The notes: a model not told the origin generated them from the sequence alone. Shown: positions 24,890-33,154, counted from the stretch's first letter. The stretch is 38,500 bases of DNA from Cyanobacteriota bacterium erpe_2018_sw_21hr_WHONDRS-SW48-000092_B_bin.40 (GCA_030917395.1 JAUPUU010000499.1:1-38500); one strand, 5' to 3'. Numbers and translations are program-made.

Positions 24890-26578
24890 CTAAGCGTTTC
24901 CCCCGGCCTTTTTCTTGAGCTCTGGAAATTTTATGCGTTTCTTACTCCACTGAACTCCAGGCACTGCCTCCAATCGCTCATAATCAAGCCTTGCGCCGGC
25001 AAGCTGAATCGTCCGCTGTTTTGCTGTGAAATCTACTTGGACTGCCGGTAAATATGTTCTCTGCCGAGCACACTCCCAAACGGCCAGTAATGTATCGTCC
25101 GCCGGCGCAGAATCAAGCAAGAAATCAAACAACGCTTCACTTATAACCGGAACATCGTCATCCCATTTGATGCCGTTAAGCATCCAGTCTCGTGAAATAA
25201 TCAGGGGCAGCAATAAAACATCTTTGTAGAGCGTTTTTTTAATGCTCAAGGAGGATTGAGCGCGATCGGTATCTGTTGCCAGCCAAGTAATGGCATCCTT
25301 AACTTGCTTCACTCCGTCCAGGACCTTATCGACATTGGACTGTCGAAAACGATCTGGAACAAGGAACCACTTTAGCTGGCAACACAATGCCGTTTTCGAT
25401 TTTGGATGGAAGATGAAAAGATCAATATCACCGTCCGGCTGCCCAGGCTTACTGGAGAAAACGACAGGCCCACGTGTTATGTATCCTTGTTTCTCAAGCT
25501 CCGGCCGCTTCTGCTTAACCCACCAGTTCTCTTTTTTTCCGGCGATAGCTCCATACTTAGCGCCATGCATGCTATTCCACAGCGCAAATAAGTTGGTTTC
25601 GGCATTCGAATTTCTAACCAGAAAGTTGCTCATCGCAATCGTGCCATCATGAAATTTGAACATAGGCTGCCAACTGGCCTCGGCTTCCGCTTCGTTGTAC
25701 AACATCAAATCGAGCAGTACAGCCAGTTTCGCTTGATCCAAGTTCGTCAGCTTATGAAGCTTATCGAGCCAGTCAGATCGATCCATTCTAAGCAATACTT
25801 TGCTAAACGGAAAATCTGATCGGCTTGCGATTATTCGAGCAACATTCGTTTGAATATCACTCAGGCAATATAGGGCGGCCCAGAAAGTTCGAAACTCGGC
25901 AAGAGTAAAATCTCCAAATGATGTCGCCGGGTCCATTCGCCAGAGTGCTTCGAAATGCGGATTAGGCCTATTTATTAGGTCTTGCACGTGTCCAATGGGA
26001 ACATTGAACTTATCGGCTGCCTCTGTATTTGCAAAAACATCTCTTAGCAGCTCCGTTGGATCAAACTGACAAGGTGTAGCGATTTTTTGCAAGCCTTTCA
26101 GAAGCCACTCTGCTGCCTGTCCACGCTTTCTGTCCTCGTCCTGATAATAGGCTCGAACGTGAGACTGAGTAACGGCTTCTACGGCATAGAACTTCTCGTA
26201 GGCAACATTCTCCCAGTCGCGCAACTCGGAATAATTCACGGCGAAACTTTGAATGTCCCAAAACTGCTTAATTAGATCTGCCGTTATGGCGCTAGCCTTG
26301 ACTGGTTGCACTTGTTGTTGCGCTGCTTGCGTATTTATCCATCTGATGATGTGGTTCGCACCACTTTGTGTTTGATCGTGAATAGCGTCTTCCGTATCTT
26401 GCCCATGAGTTGTGACCAATTTGGGTATCTCAACCAGGAAGAAATATTCTAGGAACTGCAGATAGTTCAGCAACATTGAGTCTCGGTCTGCCCAATTTAG
26501 CTGCGGTATGCTCTTATCGGCCTCACGAATGAAACGACTCAGAAATTCTTGATCCACTTCTATACTTTGGGCTGACAT
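24890..26578 (-). CDS. Protein with possible PD-(D/E)XK nuclease domain, last gene of the minus-strand cassette
   Basis: A 562-residue soluble protein. The N-terminal approximately 330 residues are mostly helical and unrecognised. A conserved-looking core follows: GPVVFSSKPGQPDGDIDLFI (D384, D386), then LCCQLKW (Q401, K403). D386-x14-QxK with flanking strands fits the QxK variant of the PD-(D/E)XK nuclease fold. The start ATG is preceded by AAAAGG at good spacing and lies 58 bases after the DUF4145-type gene at 26637, so it is probably the fourth gene of the unit that begins with the STAND protein. Nuclease function is inferred from motif spacing only. Confidence 0.65.
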   Translation of the reverse strand: MSAQSIEVDQEFLSRFIREADKSIPQLNWADRDSMLLNYLQFLEYFFLVEIPKLVTTHGQDTEDAIHDQTQSGANHIIRWINTQAAQQQVQPVKASAITADLIKQFWDIQSFAVNYSELRDWENVAYEKFYAVEAVTQSHVRAYYQDEDRKRGQAAEWLLKGLQKIATPCQFDPTELLRDVFANTEAADKFNVPIGHVQDLINRPNPHFEALWRMDPATSFGDFTLAEFRTFWAALYCLSDIQTNVARIIASRSDFPFSKVLLRMDRSDWLDKLHKLTNLDQAKLAVLLDLMLYNEAEAEASWQPMFKFHDGTIAMSNFLVRNSNAETNLFALWNSMHGAKYGAIAGKKENWWVKQKRPELEKQGYITRGPVVFSSKPGQPDGDIDLFIFHPKSKTALCCQLKWFLVPDRFRQSNVDKVLDGVKQVKDAITWLATDTDRAQSSLSIKKTLYKDVLLLPLIISRDWMLNGIKWDDDVPVISEALFDFLLDSAPADDTLLAVWECARQRTYLPAVQVDFTAKQRTIQLAGARLDYERLEAVPGVQWSKKRIKFPELKKKAGGNA

Positions 26579-26636
26579 ATTTTGACCTTTTCTCTATCTT
26601 CTGCTCGGATATTGGCGTTGCGCTCGGTTTACGTTT

Positions 26637-27464
26637 TTATGGTGACTTTGGCAACTTCTTTTTGCCTTTATTGAGCGCCGCTTTGAGTTTTGCTTTTGCC
26701 GCCGTCTGTCGTGGCTCTTGTTCATAGGCAATGCTCAGTAGGCTCGAAAAAGTCTTCTGCACATCGGACATGAAGACGGCGTCCAAGGCTTGCAATTTTG
26801 CTAGCTCGCTCGGATGAACATGCGCATTGCAAATATCTTTGATTACTTGCAGAGCAGCGATGTCCAAGCGCTTCGCCCAGCTAGGTGCGGACCCGTTTTT
26901 GATGTCATCCGTTAGCTTCTGCAATTTCGCCGGCAGCTTTCCATCGAATCCTTTATTTTCTAGCAACTGTTCCAAAGCCGCTCGGTACATCGCAAGAGCT
27001 GCACTGTATGCGGTGGCAGACTGCGCCTTATATGCTTGCTCTAAGTAATACTTTACTAGCTCTGGTGTATTTGGCGTTGCCACGCCGCCACCGCGAATTG
27101 AGAAAAACACAAGTGTCGGAGACTTATCTCCGCAAAGCAGCAACACGTAAAAAGCATTTTTGCAATTTACGCAATCCAATCTAAAAAGAGAGGGAGGTAA
27201 ATACTCTGGCAACTCCGGACGAGGTCTATAGCCAATGGTGTCCTCCCTTGTTATTTCACGGTATAGTTGCTGTCCAATGGTATGCTCGAAATGCAGCGTA
27301 TTTAGTTTCATTCCGGAATACTCCGAACAATGCGGGCAATAAAGCGTCCCGATGTGTCCAAGATGCCCCTCTGTCAGCCCGACTCGAAGATAGGCCATTT
27401 GTGCCACATCACTCGCTGGTAAGGTCAAAGCTTTCACGAATTCATCTATGTTATCCAGATGCAT
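26637..27464 (-). CDS. Zinc-ribbon plus DUF4145 protein, copy B
   Basis: A 275-residue protein. The N-terminal half contains two cysteine pairs, C43-P-H-C46 and C98-V-N-C101, probably forming one zinc ribbon. The C-terminal half (about 135-255) is a DUF4145-type domain with ALAMYRAALEQLLENKGF and a late CNAHVHP. DUF4145 is helical, common in defence loci and often fused to nucleases, with no settled activity; the late N-x-x-x-H echoes HEPN-type RN-x3-H motifs. The basic C-terminal tail (KGKKKLPKS) may bind nucleic acid. AGGAGG six bases before the ATG overlaps the stop of the upstream paralogue, leaving only two bases between the genes. Confidence 0.75.
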   Translation of the reverse strand: MHLDNIDEFVKALTLPASDVAQMAYLRVGLTEGHLGHIGTLYCPHCSEYSGMKLNTLHFEHTIGQQLYREITREDTIGYRPRPELPEYLPPSLFRLDCVNCKNAFYVLLLCGDKSPTLVFFSIRGGGVATPNTPELVKYYLEQAYKAQSATAYSAALAMYRAALEQLLENKGFDGKLPAKLQKLTDDIKNGSAPSWAKRLDIAALQVIKDICNAHVHPSELAKLQALDAVFMSDVQKTFSSLLSIAYEQEPRQTAAKAKLKAALNKGKKKLPKSP

Positions 27465-27466
27465 GC

Positions 27467-28303
27467 CTAACCTCCTGTCCGCTTGTGCATATCATGTAGT
27501 GACGACAGTAATTTCTCTTGTTCTTTTGTTCGCTCATAAACATCTGCCAACAAGAATTGGAACACTTCTTGAACTCCGAGAATCGTGTCAGAATCTAGCT
27601 CTTTGAGCGCTTCTAACGTTTTCGGGTGCGCGACATAATTACCTAGCTTGCGCAAGATGGTGAGCATATCTATGTCCAGATCTGCCGCCCACGGTTTAGC
27701 GGTGCCGGCAACCCGATCCGCCTCCAATGCTTGTATCTTCGCACTAAGCATGCCTGTTTGATAGCCTTCTTCGTGCAACAATTGCTCCAGAGCAGCCCGG
27801 TACATTTCAACCGCGGCGCCGGTTGCGCCGACGCACTGGCATTTATAAGCTTCGTCTACAAAGTGCGTCACTGCTGGCGGCGTATGCGGAGTACTTAATC
27901 CTCCAGCCTTGCTCGGGAAAAGTACCACCCTGGTATCGAGCGTAGTACCGCTTCTTTCATCGTAAACCAAACCGTTAATATGCAATCCACATTGCTCGCA
28001 AGTGAAAATAAAAAGTGACGGACCCCACTCACTGGTATCAATGATCGTCTTTGACGTTCTTGGTTTGCTACGGGCAAGTCTCGTGAGCGGCCCCGTATGT
28101 ACAAGCACGTCAATTTTGACTGTTCTGTCTTTGGCGCACACCGAACAATATAGTTTGTCGTCGGATATCCATACCTCAGGGCGTCGAAAATCGCTTACAT
28201 AATTTGGTGTGCTCCTACCGCCTAAATCGAGACCCGCGCGCGGAACTGTATCACGCAAATGCGGTGTCACCTCAGCAATTAAATCGTCCAAATCGTTAAG
28301 CAT
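27467..28303 (-). CDS. Zinc-ribbon plus DUF4145 protein, copy A
   Basis: A 278-residue paralogue of the next gene in the cassette. It has the same architecture: cysteine pairs C53-S-V-C56 and C102-E-Q-C105, then a DUF4145-type domain with VEMYRAALEQLLHEEGY and LRKLGNYVAHP. The MYRAALEQLL segment is identical in the two proteins, while the rest has diverged, so they look like an old tandem duplication that may act as a heteromer. The open frame extends to 28405, but that would overlap the upstream gene by 74 bases. ATG 28303, preceded by AAGGGGGG, leaves 28 bases and is preferred. Confidence 0.75.
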   Translation of the reverse strand: MLNDLDDLIAEVTPHLRDTVPRAGLDLGGRSTPNYVSDFRRPEVWISDDKLYCSVCAKDRTVKIDVLVHTGPLTRLARSKPRTSKTIIDTSEWGPSLFIFTCEQCGLHINGLVYDERSGTTLDTRVVLFPSKAGGLSTPHTPPAVTHFVDEAYKCQCVGATGAAVEMYRAALEQLLHEEGYQTGMLSAKIQALEADRVAGTAKPWAADLDIDMLTILRKLGNYVAHPKTLEALKELDSDTILGVQEVFQFLLADVYERTKEQEKLLSSLHDMHKRTGG

Positions 28304-28331
28304 CGTCCCCCCTTGCTCGACAAACTGGTAT

Positions 28332-31211
28332 CTACCAAATACCCCTACCATGACACTTCTTGTATTTTTTATTAGAGCCGCACGGGCAGTGCTCGTTAGG
28401 TCCAATTTTGCGTTTTTTCCTTGTTGGCATAGCCGCGGACAAAATTGGCCTCAATGGTCTCTCGAAAGGAGAGCGCTCAATAGGACGGTTTATCTTTAAT
28501 CTGGCAATGATTTTAGTTTGTTCTGCGATCTCTTTCTGTTGCTCCTCCGGAAGCCCTGGTACGTAAGGCTCCAGACGCTTCATCTCCGCCTCAGCCGATT
28601 CTGAATCCCCGCAGTACGCGAGCACAATTGCGTAAAAACTACGGACTCTCACCATATGCCTGATCAGTTTAAGTTGGTGAATCGCTGGCAGGAGAACCTT
28701 CTCCATTACCATTCGTGCTCCAGTGAAGTCGTGTCTGTCAAGAAAGTCCTGAACTACTTCTTGGCCAATCACAACCATCGAGTTAATCGCGTTCGCCATC
28801 TGGTAGAACTTCATGGAATGAAACCGCATCAAAACCCGATCACGAGTTGGAGTGACTCTTGAACAAAGATCAAGTGTGTCAGCCAGATGCTTCAAATCAT
28901 CTTGAGTTGCCTCAGTTTGCCTTATCAGCGGAAGTATTTCGTCAACATTTTTGTTGATTACGTTCTCTTCTTTCAATCCAAGAGCCGCATAATACTCATC
29001 GATTAGTGGCCTGCTTATCTGCCTTGCAAGCTCAAGGTGTCCCAGGCTCCACATTGCTGCGGCAACGTTGTATTGAAAAATACGCTGATAATCAGGCTTG
29101 TCTGGAACCAGCTCTGCTATTTTTGGAATGTTCCCAAGGACCTTACCTTCATTGCCAACCTTCGCTTCGAACAGCATTTGTTTCATTAAAAGGCCAGTGC
29201 GTTCGTCCGTCCCAAGGTTGTTCTCTGTGACCAGTCGCTCCATAACACTGAGTCTGGTCCTTATAAGCTCCAGGTCGTTTTTCTTAAACTCTCCGGGACG
29301 CAGATCTCTGAAAACGAGCCCATCGAGCCCCCAGTACCTTTGAATGGGGTCCGTATCCTTCGACCTTACGGCCTCTTCTAACGTGGGCCAGACTTCAGCG
29401 CCGACGCCGAGTTCATGAAACCATTCTTCCGATGCCAAAAAGACCAATGTCTTGATGTCTCCGAGCTTAACTAGCACTCGAAAGAACAATGGAAATCGAG
29501 TTAGCTCATGATGCCGAAGAAGTGAGTACATGAGCACGTCCCGCAGCGCTTCATATGTTTTTGTTTTTGCAGCATCATTGAGTGTTTCAAAATGGCCGAG
29601 GCCGAGTACTCTGATTCCATCATGAATCTTCAAATCGTCTCTAGCAAAGGTTTGCAATACTCCTGAAGGATTGAGCGTTCTTATGATAGTAGCCACTGCT
29701 GCCGGTGTCATATCTAGAGCTCTGCCTAGATAGGCAGATACCTCAGAGTGCTTCAAGGCAACATCTGAAAGACTCAGCACCGAAACTGCGGCACGAACGT
29801 CCTCTGACTGCTCCTGGAACAATCGTCTCAATATTATTTCTTGCGCTATTGGAGTTAAGTGTGTTTGGTGTTCGACCGCTATACACAATTCCTGAACCGA
29901 ATTGTTGTAGCCGGTTACAGCTAATTTCGCAGCGCTCTGAACAAAAAGAGGAAGTCCGCCAGTTAGTGTCCTTAGCCTATCGCACGTCACCGCATCCGCT
30001 ATTGCGCCATGGGTATGTACTTCGGAGGCAATGGCATCGAGCCCCCAGCCCTTTAGTTCTTCTCGTTTTAATCCCAATATCGCTTCTAGCTCTTGTACTG
30101 AGTCTGTTGGTTGACACATCAGTACAAAACGGATTTGTTTTGTGCTTTCAATCAAACGCCGCATGTCAGCGGACGGAGCACGATGTGCGTTGTCGAGAAA
30201 AATAGTCACGTTAAACCCGCGCTGCTTGAGAAAACTATCGAGCAGGGCAAGCGATTCCGTGCCCGCTCCAGGCATTAGCAGCTTCCGCATTTCTGCTGGA
30301 TCGTTTTGTGTGCGTCGCGCCGCAATTTCTCTTACAAGCGACGCGGGAATTGCAGGACCAGGAATATCACCGACATCAAAGTAGATATAGTCGTCGCTGC
30401 TATACAATGCAGCCTGCGACGCCCAGGCAGTCTTGCCGGCTCCCGAAAGTCCGCTTATTATTCTGATCCTCTCCTTTGAATCAATATCAGGTTCATCTTC
30501 TTGTGGTCTGTAGATAGCTGGTGGATTCGGAAATTCGTGAAGTTGAATCACTAGCTGCTCGAACAATTCCGGCAAGCCAACTATCAGAAATGTATGGTCA
30601 GGAAAAGCTTCGTCGCCGGCCGCTGCGCGCAACACGCATCCAGTTAGCTTATTAACTAGTGTCTCCGGTTGCAAAAGGCTAAAGGGCAGCTCGCTTGCTA
30701 GCTTCCTGCACCATGCCATCCCTTGTCCTATATCACTCCAGGCTGGTGGCAGAAGCCTCTCATTTGGATTGACTTTGCTGCCTGGCCACATGATGCTTAC
30801 ATCTGCAGAAATTTCATTCTTCTCGATCTGTCCGCTCAACTTGGGACCGGGAGCATTATTTATGATGATTACGAAAGCAGCCTTGCCTGTGCGTTTCCCT
30901 GCCTCATACTCCTTTCGGATCTCTTCAAAGCGGTCCAATGCTCCGACAATATCTCCAGGTGTTATCGCTTCGCTTCTCGTTTTGACTTGAATGTAATATC
31001 GCGTTCCATCACAAACAATTTCGATGTCCTCATCACGCTCAATAACTACTGCATCGGCACCGCCTTTACCAGCAAGTAGCAATATTCCGGCCGCATACAA
31101 ATGCTGGTAAAAGAATCCGCGATGAATGCTTTCAATTCTGACTAATTGGCGCGGATCTAATGCGAGAAAAGTCTCTTCTTCGGAATTAGTTGGTAATGAG
31201 ACTGACATCAT
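28332..31211 (-). CDS. DUF4297/Cap4-like nuclease fused to STAND-type NTPase with SEC-C tail
   Basis: A 959-residue multidomain protein. Residues about 20-200 resemble DUF4297/Cap4 nucleases: GGADAVVIERDEDIEIVCDG (D62, E64) followed by YYIQVKTRS (Q75, K77), a PD-(D/E)XK core. The NTPase has Walker A GLSGAGKT (254-261) and Walker B VTIFLDNAH, then LTGGLPLFVQSAAKLA, a winged-helix-like segment typical of STAND ATPases. A long helical TPR-like region follows, and the end is a SEC-C zinc motif, CPCGSNKKYKKCHG (C942, C944, C953, H954). Layout matches Avs-like sensor proteins: effector, NTPase, ligand-binding repeats. AAGGAGG eight bases before ATG 31211 decides the start; the frame opens 24 codons earlier. 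First gene of the cassette. Confidence 0.8.
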   Translation of the reverse strand: MMSVSLPTNSEEETFLALDPRQLVRIESIHRGFFYQHLYAAGILLLAGKGGADAVVIERDEDIEIVCDGTRYYIQVKTRSEAITPGDIVGALDRFEEIRKEYEAGKRTGKAAFVIIINNAPGPKLSGQIEKNEISADVSIMWPGSKVNPNERLLPPAWSDIGQGMAWCRKLASELPFSLLQPETLVNKLTGCVLRAAAGDEAFPDHTFLIVGLPELFEQLVIQLHEFPNPPAIYRPQEDEPDIDSKERIRIISGLSGAGKTAWASQAALYSSDDYIYFDVGDIPGPAIPASLVREIAARRTQNDPAEMRKLLMPGAGTESLALLDSFLKQRGFNVTIFLDNAHRAPSADMRRLIESTKQIRFVLMCQPTDSVQELEAILGLKREELKGWGLDAIASEVHTHGAIADAVTCDRLRTLTGGLPLFVQSAAKLAVTGYNNSVQELCIAVEHQTHLTPIAQEIILRRLFQEQSEDVRAAVSVLSLSDVALKHSEVSAYLGRALDMTPAAVATIIRTLNPSGVLQTFARDDLKIHDGIRVLGLGHFETLNDAAKTKTYEALRDVLMYSLLRHHELTRFPLFFRVLVKLGDIKTLVFLASEEWFHELGVGAEVWPTLEEAVRSKDTDPIQRYWGLDGLVFRDLRPGEFKKNDLELIRTRLSVMERLVTENNLGTDERTGLLMKQMLFEAKVGNEGKVLGNIPKIAELVPDKPDYQRIFQYNVAAAMWSLGHLELARQISRPLIDEYYAALGLKEENVINKNVDEILPLIRQTEATQDDLKHLADTLDLCSRVTPTRDRVLMRFHSMKFYQMANAINSMVVIGQEVVQDFLDRHDFTGARMVMEKVLLPAIHQLKLIRHMVRVRSFYAIVLAYCGDSESAEAEMKRLEPYVPGLPEEQQKEIAEQTKIIARLKINRPIERSPFERPLRPILSAAMPTRKKRKIGPNEHCPCGSNKKYKKCHGRGIW

Positions 31212-31219
31212 TTCACCCC

Positions 31220-31226
31220 CCTCCTT
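31220..31226 (-). promoter_or_regulatory. Ribosome binding site of the nuclease-STAND gene
   Basis: AAGGAGG on the minus strand lies eight bases before the ATG at 31211. It lies inside the longer open frame, which argues against the start at 31283. Confidence 0.65.
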
Positions 31227-31301
31227 GAGAAGCGGTCGCTTTACATCTTCGTGCTTTCTCACGCAACACAAATTATAAGCCACTGCGGGCGGTTGTTATA
31301 G

Positions 31302-31618
31302 GGGTACGCGGACTAGGCTCTCCGGCTTTGTGTACTCGGAGCTCAGGTTGGCAGTGGCGCAGACGGTTCGCAAGCGCCCGATTTCGAAGCTCAAGTTCGC
31401 TTGGCTTTTGCCAATCTAGAAGCCACGCTGCTCGCCGGGGGGGGCGGATTTGATGATATCGTCAATGCACGGCGTTTCATACAGACCCCGAGAAACAGCT
31501 CGACATCGCACACAGCATCCCTGAAATGCCAGATATTGCCCAATACCAGGCATTTGACATTAAAATCTGCTTGATATTGAAAGGAAATGGCGTGCTTCTG
31601 GCCACGAAAAAAGCCTGA
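31302..31618 (+). pseudogene. RidA-family (YjgF/YER057c) protein pseudogene
   Basis: Translated pieces match the RidA family. One frame gives LGAQVGSGADGSQAPDFEAQ, then VRLAFANLEATLLAGGGGFDDIV, the usual central region of the family. After about base 31470 similarity moves to another frame: HTDPEKQLDIAHSIPEMPDI, then KICLILKGNGVLLA, ending at TGA 31616-31618. An in-frame TAG (31314-31316) interrupts the upstream part and the N-terminus is missing. The gene is therefore dead by frameshift, nonsense and truncation. A RidA enzyme would hydrolyse reactive enamine/imine intermediates; this copy cannot. It looks like chromosomal debris at the island edge. Confidence 0.65.
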
Positions 31619-31776
31619 TATTAGGGCAAAGAAAATCCGCCTTGAGTAACTGATGATTTTTAGAACTCTTTTGCTTCGAACACTGTCCAACGGACCAACT
31701 CTCTTAAAGTTGAGCTATTCTATGAATTGAAAGGCAGTTCTGTTTTATGAATTGAAACTAGCGCGCCGTGCGAGAA

Positions 31777-31804
31777 AAAAAACCGCCCTTTCGAGCGGTT
31801 TTTT
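31777..31804 (-). terminator. Rho-independent terminator downstream of the tRNA-Leu fragment
   Basis: AAAAAACCGC (31777-31786) and GCGGTTTTTT (31795-31804) form a perfect stem around an 8-base loop. On the minus strand the hairpin ends in a long T-run, just after the tRNA CCA end. It is probably the native terminator of the tRNA gene. Confidence 0.8.
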
Positions 31805-31807
31805 AAG

Positions 31808-31862
31808 TGGTGGGCGAGAGAGGACTTGAACCTCCACGTATTGCTACACTAGATCCTAAGTC
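31808..31862 (-). tRNA. Partial tRNA-Leu(UAG): 3' portion only, likely attachment-site remnant
   Basis: On the minus strand the sequence runs from an anticodon loop (CTTAGGA, anticodon UAG) through a long class II variable arm and a T-arm (GGAGG-TTCAAGT-CCTCT) to acceptor strand CTCGCCC, discriminator A and CCA. The matching 5' acceptor strand GGGCGAG and the D-arm are absent from the sequence upstream. This is therefore not a functional tRNA but the displaced 3' end left by tRNA-targeted integration. The recognisable identity begins in the anticodon arm, the usual start of such att cores. With the native terminator on its left, the integrated element should lie to its right, where an integrase pseudogene is found. 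Confidence 0.75.
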
Positions 31863-31979
31863 GTAAAAATGACGTTTTTTACTGTTTCTCTTGGTTTCTC
31901 TCGTTTCCTTAAAACTATAACTAGGTGGGCGTTTTGGGGATTGCATCCTTGCAACCGCCGTGCTAGATTATCTTTAATT

Positions 31980-32001
31980 TGGTGATCCAGTGGTGATCCA
32001 G
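31980..32001. repeat. Tandem 11-base repeat, possible integrase arm sites
   Basis: TGGTGATCCAG occurs twice in direct tandem (31980-31990, 31991-32001), and a variant TGGCGATCCAAG follows at 32052-32063. They lie between the tRNA fragment and the integrase relic, where arm-type binding sites of tyrosine integrases are expected. Confidence 0.45.
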
Positions 32002-32104
32002 AATCCAATTTTTCTGAATCGCCAGTGCTCTATATCCAGAGTCCAGTCAAATGGCGATCCAAGGTGCCCCAGCCCACCCTGAGTGCGTTTCGGAGCAATG
32101 CTTT

Positions 32105-32605
32105 ATGGCAGATAGAAAACTGAAAATTGGCGATGCCTTCTGTTAATCGGTCAAAGAGGACGGTATTCATTCCGATCCAGAATTGAAGGGCTTCTGTCTT
32201 CGCGTTCGCGGAAATTCAAAGGTATTCATAGCGCGGGCGAAGTTACGTGGAACTCGGACCACCGTCTTAGTAACAATAGGTTCGTAGCCTAAATTCAGCG
32301 CTAACGACGCTCGTCGAATAGCGAGGGGGCACCTTACCGATCTCGCTAACGGAATAAATCCCAATGACAAGCGAAAGGATGAAACTGCCAAGCTAGAAGC
32401 CAAGAAGGCTGTCGAAGATGATCAAGCCTTAGTCAGAGAAATCACTATTAGAAAGGTCTTTTCCGGTTATCTGTCTTCGCGGAAACTAAAAGATACCACC
32501 GTGCGGTATATGAATTGCTCGACAATTCTGTTTACCGACAAGGAGCAGTCAATCAGCAGCGTCTCTCATTTCTCTTGTTCTTTTTCTGAGTGGCAAGTAT
32601 CTTAG
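32105..32605 (+). pseudogene. Tyrosine-type integrase pseudogene (N-terminal part only)
   Basis: Reading from ATG 32105 through stops, the frame gives MADRKLKIGDAF, then SDPELKGFCLRVRGNSKVFI, ARAKLRGTRTTVLVTIGS and NDARRIARGHLTDLANGINP, then VFSGYLSSRKLKDTTVRYM. This is the arm-binding domain (DUF4102-like) and the beginning of the core-binding domain of a phage or island integrase. In-frame TAA (32144-32146) and TAG (32285-32287) interrupt it; the TAG replaces a position that is often Tyr in the family. The catalytic domain with its R-H-R-Y residues is absent. The element can no longer mobilise itself with this gene. It lies beside the tRNA att remnant. Confidence 0.75.
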
Positions 32606-32647
32606 AGTCTTGTGCTAAGCTACCGGTCCCAATAGAGGCAAACTAAA

Positions 32648-33154
32648 TTGGACAATGAAGAAGTACTAGCAGTTTTGACCGCCTTAAATGCTAGAGCTAA
32701 TCCTTTATCAGCCATTCTTGCTAGAGCTTATCCACTTATCGAAACAGAGCTTAGCGACGACGAAAGAGTTTGGTTAGCTCAAGAAATGGCTGGTTATGGG
32801 GTCCTAGAAGGTGTTCAAACAGGTTTGCCAGCTCACGCTAGAACATACAGACTTGTCTTTCTTTCGACAGTCCGGATAACAGTTAAGGGACAGACACTTG
32901 CACCGTTGGAATGGCCAGCAGGTCACTCCAGGCTACAGTTTTTTGGAGCTTCATTGTCCGATCTGGAAAGTTTGCTAGCACGTTCAACAACAGATACTTT
33001 AGATGTTCCAATGCCTATGGCAGAAGAGTTACCACCAGGTGGGCCGCCTGACGCTGAATTAACAGGAACAACCAATCGAGATCAGGTTGAACGAATTCTA
33101 GCTAGATTTCGATGGGATTTTAGCGGTCTGTTAATTAGGTTGTTGGGTCTTTAA
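32648..33154 (+). CDS. AbiTii-like domain protein
   Basis: A 168-residue soluble protein starting at TTG, with AGAGG eight bases upstream. The N-terminal part, ANPLSAILARAYPLIETELS followed by RVWLAQEMAGY, and then a basic Tyr-Arg stretch, resembles the AbiTii domain, a helical module found in abortive-infection and other conflict proteins. The C-terminal half, with LPPGGPPDAELTGTTNRDQV, is unrecognised. It is the first intact gene to the right of the integrase relic and so may be cargo of the integrated element. Similarity is by eye and moderate. Confidence 0.5.
   Translation: MDNEEVLAVLTALNARANPLSAILARAYPLIETELSDDERVWLAQEMAGYGVLEGVQTGLPAHARTYRLVFLSTVRITVKGQTLAPLEWPAGHSRLQFFGASLSDLESLLARSTTDTLDVPMPMAEELPPGGPPDAELTGTTNRDQVERILARFRWDFSGLLIRLLGL

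Noticed and set aside
28304..28405. Longer N-terminus for the first DUF4145-type gene
   Set aside because: It would overlap the end of the nuclease-STAND gene by 74 bases; ATG 28303 has a purine-rich ribosome binding site and matches the start position of the paralogue better.
31391..31690. Minus-strand 99-codon open frame
   Set aside because: It is a shadow of the plus-strand RidA-family pseudogene, which has clear family similarity.
31718..31760. Repeated TATGAATTGAAA resembling the end of CRISPR repeats
   Set aside because: Only two 12-base copies with no full-length repeat or regular spacers, and no cas genes nearby.
31808..31980. tRNA-Leu interrupted by a group I intron, as in some cyanobacterial tRNA-Leu genes
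   Set aside because: The 5' half of the tRNA is not found upstream in the sequence read, the anticodon is UAG rather than UAA, and the adjacent integrase relic explains the truncation better.
32167..32403. Minus-strand 78-codon open frame
   Set aside because: It lies opposite the integrase relic, whose plus-strand translation is the recognisable one.
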